Shown one piece after another: positions 1-9,026 of a stretch of DNA of 64,000 bases (positions are counted from its first letter, which is position 1; each line of letters starts with the position of its first letter). Position numbers and translations under genes: made by a program. The DNA is taken from positions 2,976,001-3,040,000 of the forward strand of contig NZ_CP097349.1 of assembly GCF_023516215.1 (NCBI RefSeq), read 5' to 3'. Origin of the DNA: Cytobacillus pseudoceanisediminis (GTDB lineage Bacteria > Bacillota > Bacilli > Bacillales > Cytobacillaceae). The notes beneath the pieces were generated by a model. The model was given only the letters and a program-made list of their open reading frames with translations. It had not been told where the DNA came from and did not search any database.

Positions 1-510
1 GGCCATTTGAATTTCCTTGGGATGTTTCTCACCGGGCGCAAAGAGCTTGGGCACAAGCCCATCAATAAAGGACTCAATTCCCTCTTTATCAATTTTGCCG
101 GCAGCGATATCCCTTCCTTTCTTTCCTTCTTCTGAATCGGGGCTGGCTGTTGAATGGACAAGAGAAAAAGATTTCAGCATGTCTTCATAAGATTCAGCAA
201 ATGCAAGGGTTACGTAGCCGCCCAATGAGTGTCCGAAAAGAGATACTTTATCAAACCCCAGCTCATCTATAGCCCCTTTGATCACTTCAGCCATCTTTTC
301 AATTGACAGTTCACCGGCCGGCAAACTTGACCCCCCATGTCCTGGAAGGTCCACCGCAATGACGCGAAAATCCTCCGCCAAAATTGGAATCATCCTTGCC
401 CAATAATCTTTGCTGCCGCAAAAACCATGCAGCAATACCAGCGGCTCACCTGTGCCTTCATCATAATATGAGATGGCTGTTCCATTTACATTTTTTATTT
501 TTGCATCCAT
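1..510 (-). CDS. Alpha/beta-fold hydrolase, 3' part beyond window
   Basis: Cytosolic serine hydrolase of the alpha/beta-hydrolase fold; the substrate cannot be told. The 170 visible residues contain the oxyanion-hole stretch LLHGFCG (residues 26-32), DLPGHG (54-59) and the nucleophile elbow GHSLGG with the likely catalytic Ser95. The catalytic His lies past the left window edge, so the gene is cut, not broken. The ATG is chosen because AAAGGAGG sits about nine bases upstream. The acetyltransferase gene at 527-808 lies just upstream on the same strand with a 17-base gap, so the two are probably co-transcribed. Confidence 0.85.
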   Translation of the reverse strand, partial: MDAKIKNVNGTAISYYDEGTGEPLVLLHGFCGSKDYWARMIPILAEDFRVIAVDLPGHGGSSLPAGELSIEKMAEVIKGAIDELGFDKVSLFGHSLGGYVTLAFAESYEDMLKSFSLVHSTASPDSEEGKKGRDIAAGKIDKEGIESFIDGLVPKLFAPGEKHPKEIQMA

Positions 511-526
511 TCAGAAAAAACCTCCT

Positions 527-808
527 TTATTTCGCGAGTAAATCCTGATATTCGCTCTTTCGGTCAAAAACAGCTTTAGCATATGAGCAGGCAGGAACAA
601 TCTTATACCCTTTGATGCGCGCCTCCTGAACGACACTTTCCAGCAGTTTTCCGGCAACTCCCTGACCGCGCAGAGATTCACTTACATATGTATGGTCTAT
701 GGTTATGACGGAATCGCCGCTTGGAATATAGGTGATTTCAGCAATCATATTCCCTTCATCATCATTCATAAAAAAACGGTTTTCTTCTTTTTGTATATCT
801 TTATTCAT
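527..808 (-). CDS. Small GNAT-type N-acetyltransferase (COG2388-like)
   Basis: A 93-residue protein made almost only of the acetyl-CoA-binding half of the GNAT fold. The motif RGQGVAG (about residues 44-50) is the R/Q-x-x-G-x-G/A pyrophosphate loop, and the length fits the minimal COG2388 acetyltransferases. The acceptor substrate is unknown. An upstream in-frame start at 856 exists, but the ATG at 808 has TAAAGGAGG at proper spacing and matches the expected family length. It is probably transcribed with the downstream hydrolase. Confidence 0.8.
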   Translation of the reverse strand: MNKDIQKEENRFFMNDDEGNMIAEITYIPSGDSVITIDHTYVSESLRGQGVAGKLLESVVQEARIKGYKIVPACSYAKAVFDRKSEYQDLLAK

Positions 809-1000
809 CGCATTTCCTCCTTTATTTAAATATTTCCTTATACTTGATGTTAACATACTGTCTTCAAAATTATCTGAATGTCCTTTCCTATATCTTCCCT
901 GCTAAATAAAACTTTTAAACTTTAGTTTTCTTACTATGCTTTTACATTGCTGCTATTGCTGCTTAGGGAATCAACTTTCAGCACACTTTTATGAACCAAA

Positions 1001-1040
1001 AGAACTCCCTTTCTGCTATTAAAACAGAAAGGGAGTTCTT
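1001..1040 (-). terminator. Rho-independent terminator after ankyrin gene
   Basis: A near-perfect inverted repeat (AGAACTCCCTTTCTG / CAGAAAGGGAGTTCT) with a nine-base loop lies just 3' of the ankyrin gene. It is followed on the minus strand by a short T run. It marks the end of the minus-strand transcript coming from the amidohydrolase genes. Confidence 0.8.
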
Positions 1041-1064
1041 TGCCTAAAATACCTTACTATGCAA

Positions 1065-1673
1065 TTACTCTATACCAGCGGTAAATAAGATATCCTCTAT
1101 TTCTTTGTATCCTTTTCTTCTGGCGAGCTCAATCGGCTTCACACCATATTGGTCTGTAAGGCTTGTATCGGCCCCGTGTTCAAGCAATATCCTTATGATG
1201 GCCTGCTGGGTTTCTCCTCCATCATTCAAAACAATGGCTTCAATCAAAGGTGTCCATCCGCAATAATTGGTATGGTTTACGTTTATATCTGTAGATGTTA
1301 AAAGCTCACGAACCACCTCTATATGTCCCTTTTCGCAGGCTGGAGTAATACCCACTCCGCCAAATCTCGTTAAGAGATTAATATCTGCCCCAGCGCTAAT
1401 CATCATTTTAACTAACTTCAAATCTCCATGAATGCATCCATATAAAAATGGGTTTAAGCTGGTTTGATCTTGAAGATTAATATCTGCCCCTGACTCCGCC
1501 AGAAAATGAACCATATCATAATGCTTATTTATCGAAGCAATCAAAATGGCCGTTCGTTTTTTCTTATCCTGAAGATTAATATTAATGCCGCTCTCTAGAC
1601 AGGCTTTCAAACAGTCAAGGTCACCATTTTCTGCTGCGTCGAATAGCACAAGGCTATCATCAATTTTTAACAT
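1065..1673 (-). CDS. Ankyrin-repeat protein (YahD-like)
   Basis: About 202 residues made of five to six ankyrin repeats; units such as GDLDCLKACLESGININLQD, ADINLQDQ, ADINLLTR and GADTSLTDQYG recur every 33 or so residues. There is no signal peptide or membrane segment, so a cytosolic protein-binding role is likely. The start is the ATG at 1673: the upstream in-frame ATG at 1685 lies inside the GGAGG ribosome site of the real start. It is the last gene of a minus-strand run led by two YahJ-like amidohydrolases, 42 bases behind the nearer one. E. coli also has an ankyrin protein of this size (YahD) in the same gene neighbourhood as the amidohydrolase YahJ. A binding or regulatory partnership with the hydrolases is inference. 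Confidence 0.85.
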   Translation of the reverse strand: MLKIDDSLVLFDAAENGDLDCLKACLESGININLQDKKKRTAILIASINKHYDMVHFLAESGADINLQDQTSLNPFLYGCIHGDLKLVKMMISAGADINLLTRFGGVGITPACEKGHIEVVRELLTSTDINVNHTNYCGWTPLIEAIVLNDGGETQQAIIRILLEHGADTSLTDQYGVKPIELARRKGYKEIEDILFTAGIE

Positions 1674-1715
1674 ATGATCCTCCATAAAATATGGTATTTA
1701 TATCAGGAAACGTTT

Positions 1716-2939
1716 TTATGTCAGCTGTCCTGCTACAACTTTCCCTCTAAAAATTACCGCTTCTCTTTTAGGTGTTCTCGCAACTGCTTCTGCCGAACAC
1801 GAAGCATCGACAAGTACCAAGTTTGCTTCTTCTCCCTCAAGCGGCCAACTCATCTCTCCATCCTTGTTTAATGGGACAGGACCCCCAGTGGCCCATTTTA
1901 ATGATTGTGCCAGAGAAATTTCATCGCTCTTACGGTAAAGCTCACCATATCTCGTTACTTTTTCCAGCAGATCTCCAGTCCCGAAAGGTCCCCATGAATC
2001 ATAGAAACCATCGCATCCCAGATAAATATTTACACCTTTTCTGTCCAAGAGTTCAATTGGTGGAAGAGATTTTGTTATAGGAATAGTGGACATGATCGAC
2101 ATTCCAAGCTCATTCAATCTTTCCGCCATTTCTTCTGCTTGCGGGACTGGTACTTCCCCTAAACAAAATGCATGGCTTACAGCAGCACGATTGTGCCACT
2201 TTGCTTCTTCTATCATTTCAGCAAATTTATCAATTGTATATAGCCCTACATGTCCTCCATCATGTAAATGGATATCTATATCTGCATCAAATTCTGTACT
2301 CAGATTCATGACTTCATAAAGTGACTTTTCAATATTACGGTCAATTCCTGCAGGATCAAGACCGCCTACAATGCTGGCTCCAGATCTCATCGCTTCTTTC
2401 ATGAGAGGAATTACATGTTCCCTTAAAAGACCGTGTTGAGGGAAAGCTACAATTTCGAATGTCAGTTTGTCGGAATAGTCTTCTAAAGCTTCTCTTACGC
2501 CCTCCAGGTTCTTCAAGCCAATATAAGGATCAATATTTACATGGGTACGAATGTGAGTTGATCCCTTAGAAAGGAGAAGCTCAATCATTTTGCTTGCCCG
2601 CTGCCTGGCTGTAGGCGCCAATTCCTCAAGCTCCATTGCTTCATACCTTAAACGTTCCTCTAAATTTTTGACCGGCCTGCAAGCCTTCCAATCAAGAGAA
2701 AGATAGGTCTTATCAAGATGGTTGTGCATCTCTTTAAAAGATGGCAGTGCCAAAAACCCTCTTCCATCCACTGTATTTTCATTTTTCGAAATTTCATATC
2801 CGCTGCTCTGTTTTTCTATTACTTTTCCATCTTCAATTTTCAAATGAAATAGTTCAGTTTTTGTAGTATAAACTCCCTTTTCATCCTTGAGGTATCCAGT
2901 TTCAAGCTTAATGTTTGTTAACCAATGGGACTTAGGCAT
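1716..2939 (-). CDS. Amidohydrolase, cytosine deaminase/YahJ-like (paralogue 1)
   Basis: A 407-residue metal-dependent hydrolase of the amidohydrolase superfamily, related to CodA/YahJ. Metal ligands are visible as HNH (residues 72-74, followed by LDKTY), the HLHD motif, SHAF and a late Asp in GCDGFYD. The C-terminal signature LVDASCSAEA is shared with the two paralogues at 2967-4205 and 17007-18248. The family removes ammonia from or opens amide bonds of ring compounds; the substrate here is unknown. It lies 27 bases behind paralogue 2 and before the ankyrin gene, in one likely operon. The ATG has an AGGAGGGTTAAGTA-type ribosome site. Confidence 0.85.
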   Translation of the reverse strand: MPKSHWLTNIKLETGYLKDEKGVYTTKTELFHLKIEDGKVIEKQSSGYEISKNENTVDGRGFLALPSFKEMHNHLDKTYLSLDWKACRPVKNLEERLRYEAMELEELAPTARQRASKMIELLLSKGSTHIRTHVNIDPYIGLKNLEGVREALEDYSDKLTFEIVAFPQHGLLREHVIPLMKEAMRSGASIVGGLDPAGIDRNIEKSLYEVMNLSTEFDADIDIHLHDGGHVGLYTIDKFAEMIEEAKWHNRAAVSHAFCLGEVPVPQAEEMAERLNELGMSIMSTIPITKSLPPIELLDRKGVNIYLGCDGFYDSWGPFGTGDLLEKVTRYGELYRKSDEISLAQSLKWATGGPVPLNKDGEMSWPLEGEEANLVLVDASCSAEAVARTPKREAVIFRGKVVAGQLT

Positions 2940-2966
2940 TACTTAACCCTCCTTTTTGCTCTTAAG

Positions 2967-4205
2967 CTATGAATTTATTATGTTTAGTTCAGTTCGTTTG
3001 CTTTCAACCTTATTGCCTTTGAAAAATAATGACTCAACCGGTGCTCTTCTTGCAATTGCCTCTGCTGAACATGTCGCATCAACAAGCATCATCGTTGCAT
3101 CGTCGCCGACTTTTGGCCAAACCCTTTCACCAGCTTTATTCAGGGGAGTAATACCGCCAGTTGCAAACTTCAAGACTGATGATAAAGAATATTCATCAAT
3201 CATTCGGAACCTTTCCGCAAGGGTCCCCAGTTTCTGTATGGTGTTTCCTGTTCCGAACGGGGACCAGTGATCGGTGATGCTGTCATGGCCTACTGAAACG
3301 GGAATACCATAACGATCAAGGGCAGGAACTGGAATAGTTGTACGATTAATTGGAATGGTAGTGGTCACGTCAATTTCCTGCTCTTTTAATATTGCCGCCA
3401 TCTCAGCCAATGCTTCTCCGGACAGGTCGGCTAAAGCAATTCCATGGCTAATTGTTGCTCTTCCTGCCATGCCTGCTTCTTTTGTATAATCTGCCATTCT
3501 CTCAAATGTAAAAGCTCCCAATGAGTTAGGATCATGAAGATGGATATCGACTCCCTTATTATGCTCTGCTGCAATTTCAAAAATGGTATGCAGGGACTTT
3601 TCAATGTTTCTGTCCACGGTAGCTGGATCCACACCGCCAACCAGGGTGGCACCATTTTTCATAGCATCACGAATTAACTGAACAGAGCCGCTCCTCAGCA
3701 GTCCATGCTGCGGAAACGCAACAATGTCATATGTAAGGACATCTTCATATTTTTTTAGTGCATTGACAGTAGCTTCCAAGTTTTTCAGGCCAATTACAGG
3801 GTCAACATTACAATGTGTGCGAATGTGGGTATGGCCATTTTCCAAATATAGCTCTATCATTTTTTCAGCACGTTCTTGTGCGGTTGGGAGAAGCTTTGGC
3901 AGAAGTTCCTTTTCCTCTTCTAATCTAGTGAAAATGCCATTTGTGATTGGTGTACAGGCTTTCCATGGCCCGCCGTAATAGGTTTTGTCAATATGAATGT
4001 GCATATCTCTTAAAGAAGGAAGCAGAAGCTTCTGTTTTGCATCAAGTTGGTTTTCATTAGAATCTGGGGCAAGCAGTGAAATTTCTGCAATTTTTCCAGC
4101 TTCGATTTTCAAGTGGCAAATTTCTGTGCTTGTCCCTGTAATTTGTTCATTTTCGTAAATGAATCCTTTTTCTAGCCGAACATTTGTAATCCATAGAGCT
4201 GTCAT
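2967..4205 (-). CDS. Amidohydrolase, cytosine deaminase/YahJ-like (paralogue 2)
   Basis: A 412-residue paralogue of the neighbouring hydrolase, with HIH at 69-71 followed by IDKTY, HLHDPNS, SHGIAL and a metal or catalytic Asp in GHDSITD. The shared C-terminal block reads LVDATCSAEA. An AGGAGGAATCAG ribosome site precedes the ATG. Paralogue 3, at 17007-18248, looks closer to this copy than to paralogue 1 by eye. It follows a solute-binding protein gene, which suggests that the bound solute is its substrate or a precursor; that link is inference. Confidence 0.85.
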   Translation of the reverse strand: MTALWITNVRLEKGFIYENEQITGTSTEICHLKIEAGKIAEISLLAPDSNENQLDAKQKLLLPSLRDMHIHIDKTYYGGPWKACTPITNGIFTRLEEEKELLPKLLPTAQERAEKMIELYLENGHTHIRTHCNVDPVIGLKNLEATVNALKKYEDVLTYDIVAFPQHGLLRSGSVQLIRDAMKNGATLVGGVDPATVDRNIEKSLHTIFEIAAEHNKGVDIHLHDPNSLGAFTFERMADYTKEAGMAGRATISHGIALADLSGEALAEMAAILKEQEIDVTTTIPINRTTIPVPALDRYGIPVSVGHDSITDHWSPFGTGNTIQKLGTLAERFRMIDEYSLSSVLKFATGGITPLNKAGERVWPKVGDDATMMLVDATCSAEAIARRAPVESLFFKGNKVESKRTELNIINS

Positions 4206-4233
4206 TCTGATTCCTCCTAAAATTGAAAATGAA

Positions 4234-4266
4234 GGAAAAGCACTTTTGCTTCAAAAGTACTTTTCC
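4234..4266 (-). terminator. Stem-loop between binding-protein and hydrolase genes
   Basis: GGAAAAG-x-ACTTTTG pairs with CAAAAGT-x-CTTTTCC around a three-base loop, directly 3' of the solute-binding protein gene on the minus strand and before the hydrolase start. It has only a weak T run, so it may act as a leaky terminator or as an mRNA 3' stabiliser that raises binding protein over the downstream enzymes. Confidence 0.6.
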
Positions 4267-4285
4267 GTTTCCCTTTTTAATTTAC

Positions 4286-5863
4286 TTACTTAATTACTGC
4301 ATCATCAATCATTAAATAATTGGCAGCATTCAGCCAAAAGCCGCTTACATTTTTACTGTGCGCAGCCATATGTTCATAGTTTCGGATTGGAATATAGACC
4401 GCATCCTCTAATTCCATTTGCATTACTCTTTCATAAAGATCCTTCCGCTTTGCTTCGTCAGTCTCTCTTCGTGCTTCTTCGATAATTTTGTCTACCTCTG
4501 GGTTGCTGTAATAAAAATGGTTTCCAGGAGGTCCCTGTGAAGCAGTATGGAAAAGGTTGTACTGATTATAATCACCATCTCCAGTGGCATTTCCCCATCC
4601 TCCGATAAATAGATCATGCTCAGATTTATCAATTGTATCGATATATGCTCCATATTCCATTACTTGAATATCTACCTCAACGCCAATTCCCTTTAATTGC
4701 GATTGAATAACTTCAGCCATATTGATGCGTTCTTTTCTATCACTTGTCAGTAATTTAAGCTTAAGTCCGTTTTCATATCCGGCTTCTTTTAACAATTTCT
4801 TTGCTTCATTTAGATCATAATCATAAGGCTTAACTTTTTCACTGTGGCCAAACACCTTTGGACTCATCGCGGCATTAGCAAGTGTGCCCACATTGTTATA
4901 AACCCCTTTAATGATCGCTTCTCTCTCAACTGCATGGCTGATTGCTTTGCGGACTTTAACATCATCCAATGGTTTTTTCTTCGTGTTAAATCCAATATAT
5001 TCAACTGCAAGCCCCTCAGCCCGGAGAAGTCCCATCGATTCAGAAGCCTCAATTCGCTCAATTTCTGTAACAGGCACCTGATCATTAATGTGTGCTTCCC
5101 CTGTTTCAATCATAGCCAGCCGAGTCGCGTCTTCAGGTACAACCTTAAAAACAACTTCATCAATACTTGGACTTTTTCCCCAATAATTTTCATTTTTCTT
5201 CAAGGAAATTTCCTGTCCAGTCTTCCAATTTTCAAAAACAAACGGGCCTGTACCAACAGGTTTCTCTGCAAGCGTCTCCTGGTTTTCGGCCAGCGCCTTT
5301 GGACTCATGATGCTTCCTTCACTGCTTGCAAGAATAGAAAGCAGCGGAGCATACGGGTAATCAAGCAATAATTGTACTGTGTATTCATCAATTACTTTTA
5401 CTTCATTAATCATCGCGAATTTCTCACGCTGAGGCGATCCAGTGTTTGGATCCAGCAAACGATCAAAGGTGGCCTTCACAGCTTCAGAGTTAAACGGTGT
5501 ACCGTCATGAAAGGATACCCCTTCCTTTAGTTTAAACTCCCAGGTCGTATCATCAATGACATTCCACTCTGTTGCCAGCAGCGGCTGAATGTTCATATCT
5601 TTATCTGGTTCCACTAAAGTTTCATATACTTTTTGATAAATAATATTTGCTGAAGGAATGTCTGTAATAAAGTGAGGATCTAATTTTGTTGCATCTGATA
5701 AACGGACAACTGTCAATGTACCCCCATCCTTTTTACCTTCGGATTCATTGCCAGCTTCCTGCTCTGTTTTTGTTTGTGTAGAACATGCTGTTGACAGCAG
5801 CATCATTAAGCTTAGGAAAATCATTAGCAATCCCTTTCGAAAGTGCTTTCTATCTTTCTCCAT
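4286..5863 (-). CDS. ABC transporter solute-binding lipoprotein (family 5)
   Basis: A 525-residue extracytoplasmic binding protein of the oligopeptide/nickel family (SBP_bac_5; DppE/OppA-like). The N-terminus is a lipoprotein signal with the lipobox LSTAC, so the mature protein is anchored to the membrane through that Cys. Family hallmarks include EWNVIDDTTWEFKLKEGV and a C-terminal VYIPIRNYEHM block. The start is the ATG at 5863 preceded by GGGGAGA; the longer reading from 5908 lacks a ribosome site and spoils the signal peptide. It is transcribed away from the permease genes at 6142, so the pair share a divergent promoter region of about 280 bp. Confidence 0.92.
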   Translation of the reverse strand: MEKDRKHFRKGLLMIFLSLMMLLSTACSTQTKTEQEAGNESEGKKDGGTLTVVRLSDATKLDPHFITDIPSANIIYQKVYETLVEPDKDMNIQPLLATEWNVIDDTTWEFKLKEGVSFHDGTPFNSEAVKATFDRLLDPNTGSPQREKFAMINEVKVIDEYTVQLLLDYPYAPLLSILASSEGSIMSPKALAENQETLAEKPVGTGPFVFENWKTGQEISLKKNENYWGKSPSIDEVVFKVVPEDATRLAMIETGEAHINDQVPVTEIERIEASESMGLLRAEGLAVEYIGFNTKKKPLDDVKVRKAISHAVEREAIIKGVYNNVGTLANAAMSPKVFGHSEKVKPYDYDLNEAKKLLKEAGYENGLKLKLLTSDRKERINMAEVIQSQLKGIGVEVDIQVMEYGAYIDTIDKSEHDLFIGGWGNATGDGDYNQYNLFHTASQGPPGNHFYYSNPEVDKIIEEARRETDEAKRKDLYERVMQMELEDAVYIPIRNYEHMAAHSKNVSGFWLNAANYLMIDDAVIK

Positions 5864-6141
5864 TTTTCTCTCCCCTTTTTTAGTAAATAATTCCGGTAAT
5901 AAACTCAATGTTCACCGTCCCTCCGTAAATGCATATCTGCATTATAGAAGATGATGCACTTAGATATTTACAGAATATTTACTTGATTTTTAAATATTTT
6001 GACAACTATTTTAAAAAATATTTACTTTACAGGTAATTTTGATAATTTTAACTAAACGTTTGCAATCCATTCTTCTTTTGAAAGGAGGAAGACTGATTTT
6101 CAATTTACTGCTAGTAAAAAAATCTTTTAGGGGGAAATAAG

Positions 6142-7047
6142 ATGACAGTTCAAGTAAAAACGGAGCAGCCAGATATAGCTGTAAAGACATTGATTAGCGG
6201 CTCAAAGGAATCTAGAATAAAAGATTTTCTTTCTATATTGATGCAAAATAAAGCAGCACTTGCTGGGGCTATTATTATTTTTGTTTATCTGTTAATGGCG
6301 GCATTTGCACCGCTGCTGGCTCCATATAGCCCATACGAAATTGATTTGGAAAATAAGCTGACTCCTCCATCTGCAGACCACTGGATGGGAACAGATGATA
6401 AAGGAAGAGATATTTTAAGCCGGATTCTATATGGTTCAAGGCTTTCAATGGGGGTCGGATTTGCTGCTGTGTTATTCGGAGCATTTTTCGGAATCATTTT
6501 TGGTCTTGTAGCTGGGTATTATGGCAAATGGGTTGACACCATTATCATGAGGATGATGGATGTTATGCTTGCATTCCCAGGGATTCTCCTTGCTCTAGCA
6601 ATTATTGCAGCACTGGGTCCAAGTCTGATTAATGTGACCATAGCAGTAGGAGCTTTTTCTGTACCTTTATTTGCTAGAATCGTCCGGGGATCTACTTTAG
6701 AAGTAAAGCGCCTTGAGTATATTGATGCAATCCGATCGCTTGGCGCCTCTGATTTTGTCATTATATCCAGGCATATTTTCCCGAATATTCTTTCACCCAT
6801 TATTGTTCAAGGGACTCTGCGATTGGCTACCGCCATTCTGTCAGCAGCTGGATTATCATTCCTCGGCCTGGGTGCACAGCCGCCTTCACCTGAATGGGGA
6901 ACCATGCTCAGCAGCGGGAGGGATTTCTTATTCTCCGCACCTTATATCGCCCTATTTCCAGGTCTTGCCATCTCTATTCTAGTTCTTGGATTTAATATTT
7001 TTGGTGATGGTTTGCGTGATGCGTTTGACCCTAGGATGAAAAAATAA
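6142..7047 (+). CDS. ABC transporter permease, DppC/OppC type
   Basis: A 301-residue inner-membrane permease. An N-terminal segment followed by one helix (about 36-58) precedes the DPD/WMGTDDKGRDILSR motif typical of the OppC N-terminal region. Then come about five helices and the EAA-type loop (EYIDAIRSLGASDF) that docks on the ATPases. The start has GGGGGAAATAAG before the ATG. It heads a plus-strand operon, and the C-type permease precedes the B-type, the reverse of the usual dpp/opp order. It probably works with either or both binding proteins at 4286 and 18315. Confidence 0.9.
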   Translation: MTVQVKTEQPDIAVKTLISGSKESRIKDFLSILMQNKAALAGAIIIFVYLLMAAFAPLLAPYSPYEIDLENKLTPPSADHWMGTDDKGRDILSRILYGSRLSMGVGFAAVLFGAFFGIIFGLVAGYYGKWVDTIIMRMMDVMLAFPGILLALAIIAALGPSLINVTIAVGAFSVPLFARIVRGSTLEVKRLEYIDAIRSLGASDFVIISRHIFPNILSPIIVQGTLRLATAILSAAGLSFLGLGAQPPSPEWGTMLSSGRDFLFSAPYIALFPGLAISILVLGFNIFGDGLRDAFDPRMKK

Positions 7048-7069
7048 AAGCTTTGAGGAGGTTATATCT

Positions 7070-7990
7070 ATGCTGATGTTTATATTACGCCGGATTTTAC
7101 AAACAATCCCGGTCATTATTGGAGTTACTTTTGTTGTCTTCTTTATTATGCAGCTCGTTCCAGGGGATCCTGCAGTACTTCTTGCTGGTGAAGGCGCCTC
7201 AAAAGAAACGATTGAAGCTATTCGAGACCAGCTTGGATTAAATCAGCCTTTATATATCCAATACTTCGAATATTTAACGAGTGTGTTTAAGGGGGATTTA
7301 GGTGTCTCCTTAAAAAACAGCCAGCCTGTTCTTGATGAAATATTAGTAAGACTGCCAATTACCATTGAACTCGCCTTCTTTAGCATCATTATTACAATCG
7401 TGCTGGGAATGGCAGCAGGAATTATTTCAGCTGTTAAACCTTATTCTTTGACCGATGTCAGCGTCATGCTTGTTGCACTCTTAGGAATTTCACTTCCAAG
7501 CTTCTGGTTTGGCCTCATGCTTATGTATTTCTTCTCTGTTAAGCTTCAAATTTTGCCGGTTGCAGGATGGGACAGTCTGCTCCATGTCATCTTGCCGGCT
7601 ATTACCCTTGGAGCAGGAGGAGCAGCAATTGTCGCAAGGATGACCAGATCGAGCATGCTGGAAGTTATTCGCCAGGATTATATTCGGACAGCACGTGCAA
7701 AAGGGCTTCGCGAACGAATCATTATTTATAAACATGCACTGAGAAATGCCCTGATTCCAGTGATTACGGTTGTGGGCCTGCAGTTTGGCGCACTCCTTGG
7801 AGGCACCGTATTGGTGGAATCGATCTTTGCTATTAATGGACTGGGAAGAATGATTGTCGATGCAATTCGAATGCGTGATCTTCCAATGGTCCAGGGAGGA
7901 GTATTATTTGCCTCACTTATTTTCGTAGTTGTGAATTTATTCGTAGATGTCTTCTATCGGTTCTTCAATAAACGCATTGAGCTAAATTAA
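7070..7990 (+). CDS. ABC transporter permease, DppB/OppB type
   Basis: A 306-residue permease with six predicted membrane helices. The N-terminal helix FILRRILQTIPVIIGVTFVV and the periplasmic motif PGDPA are classic for DppB/OppB/NikB. The coupling loop reads DYIRTARAKGL. GAGGAGG lies eight bases before the ATG, and the gap to the preceding permease is 22 bases. It forms the heterodimeric membrane pore with the 6142 gene product. Confidence 0.9.
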   Translation: MLMFILRRILQTIPVIIGVTFVVFFIMQLVPGDPAVLLAGEGASKETIEAIRDQLGLNQPLYIQYFEYLTSVFKGDLGVSLKNSQPVLDEILVRLPITIELAFFSIIITIVLGMAAGIISAVKPYSLTDVSVMLVALLGISLPSFWFGLMLMYFFSVKLQILPVAGWDSLLHVILPAITLGAGGAAIVARMTRSSMLEVIRQDYIRTARAKGLRERIIIYKHALRNALIPVITVVGLQFGALLGGTVLVESIFAINGLGRMIVDAIRMRDLPMVQGGVLFASLIFVVVNLFVDVFYRFFNKRIELN

Positions 7991-8010
7991 GTTAAGGGTG
8001 GTGACTGGAT

Positions 8011-9025
8011 ATGAAAGAAAGTAACAGGCCAATACTTGAAGTAAAAGGATTAAAAACCCACTTTACAACAAAGCGGGGAGTCAGCAAAGCGGTTGATGGC
8101 ATCGATTTTACACTGCATAAAGGGGAAACGCTGGGAATTGTAGGGGAATCCGGATGCGGGAAAAGTATGACTTCCCTCTCTATTCTCCGCCTCATTCCTT
8201 CTCCACCGGGAAAAATTGCCGGGGGTTCCGTTCTTTTTAAAGGAAGAGATTTAGTTACAATGCCAGAGGATGAAATGAGAAAAATTCGCGGGAATGAAAT
8301 ATCTATGATTTTTCAGGAGCCAATGACTTCCTTGAATCCTGTAATCCCGGTTGGGGAACAAATTGCAGAAGCTTTGAGGCTGCACCAAAAGATGGGAAAA
8401 AAGCTGCATGGGATAAGTCAGTTGATATGCTGAAGATGGTTGGAATCCCTCTCCTGAAAAACGAGCGAAACAAGAACCGTTCCAATTGAGCGGAGGGATG
8501 CGCCAGCGTGTCATGATTGCTATGGCTCTTGCATGTACACCTGAGGTATTAATAGCAGATGAGCCAACCACTGCCTTGGATGTTACGATTCAAGCGCAAA
8601 TACTGGAGCTGATAAAAGAGCTGCAAACAAAAATAGGAATGGGTGTTATCATGATTACCCACGATTTGGGAGTTGTGGCAGAAACTTGTGATAAGGTAGC
8701 GGTAATGTATGCCGGAAATATAGTCGAGCATGCTTCTACAGAGCAAATATTTGCTGATCCAAAGCACCCTTATACGCAAGGGCTATTGAACTCATTGCCC
8801 AAAATCCATGAAGATCAGGAAGAACTAATTACGATAGATGGCAGTGTCCCCAGCCCTTACAATATGCCTGGCGGATGCCGGTTCGCCTCTAGATGCCCTT
8901 ATGCGGAAGATATATGTGCTGCACACCAGCCTGATCTTGTTTCCTATTCTGAAGATATTAAAGTAAGATGCTGGAAATACACCGACAAGTGGACTGGCAA
9001 AAGAGATAAAGAAGGGGTTGTCTAA
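8011..9025 (+). CDS. ABC transporter ATPase, DppD/OppD type, frameshifted
   Basis: A nucleotide-binding subunit for the permeases upstream. The N-terminal part has the Walker A GESGCGKS and the Q-loop [10 protein letters not shown]. The C-terminal part has the signature LSGGMRQR, Walker [13 protein letters not shown] and the OppD/DppD C-terminal Cys-rich tail ([10 protein letters not shown]). The frame breaks twice: at the six-A run near 8397-8402 (seven expected) and near 8447-8455, one base short each time. Restoring both gives a continuous protein of about 338 residues with a normal helical domain. Since all motifs survive, sequencing error is likelier than inactivation. Confidence 0.85.
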
Positions 9026-9026
9026 C

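Noticed and set aside
2086..2319. Plus-strand frames opposite the amidohydrolase genes
   Set aside because: Antisense shadows of well-supported genes, without ribosome sites.
6051..6064. Catabolite-responsive element in the divergent promoter region (ACTAAACGTTTGCA)
   Set aside because: At least three mismatches to the cre consensus, so it is too weak to claim.
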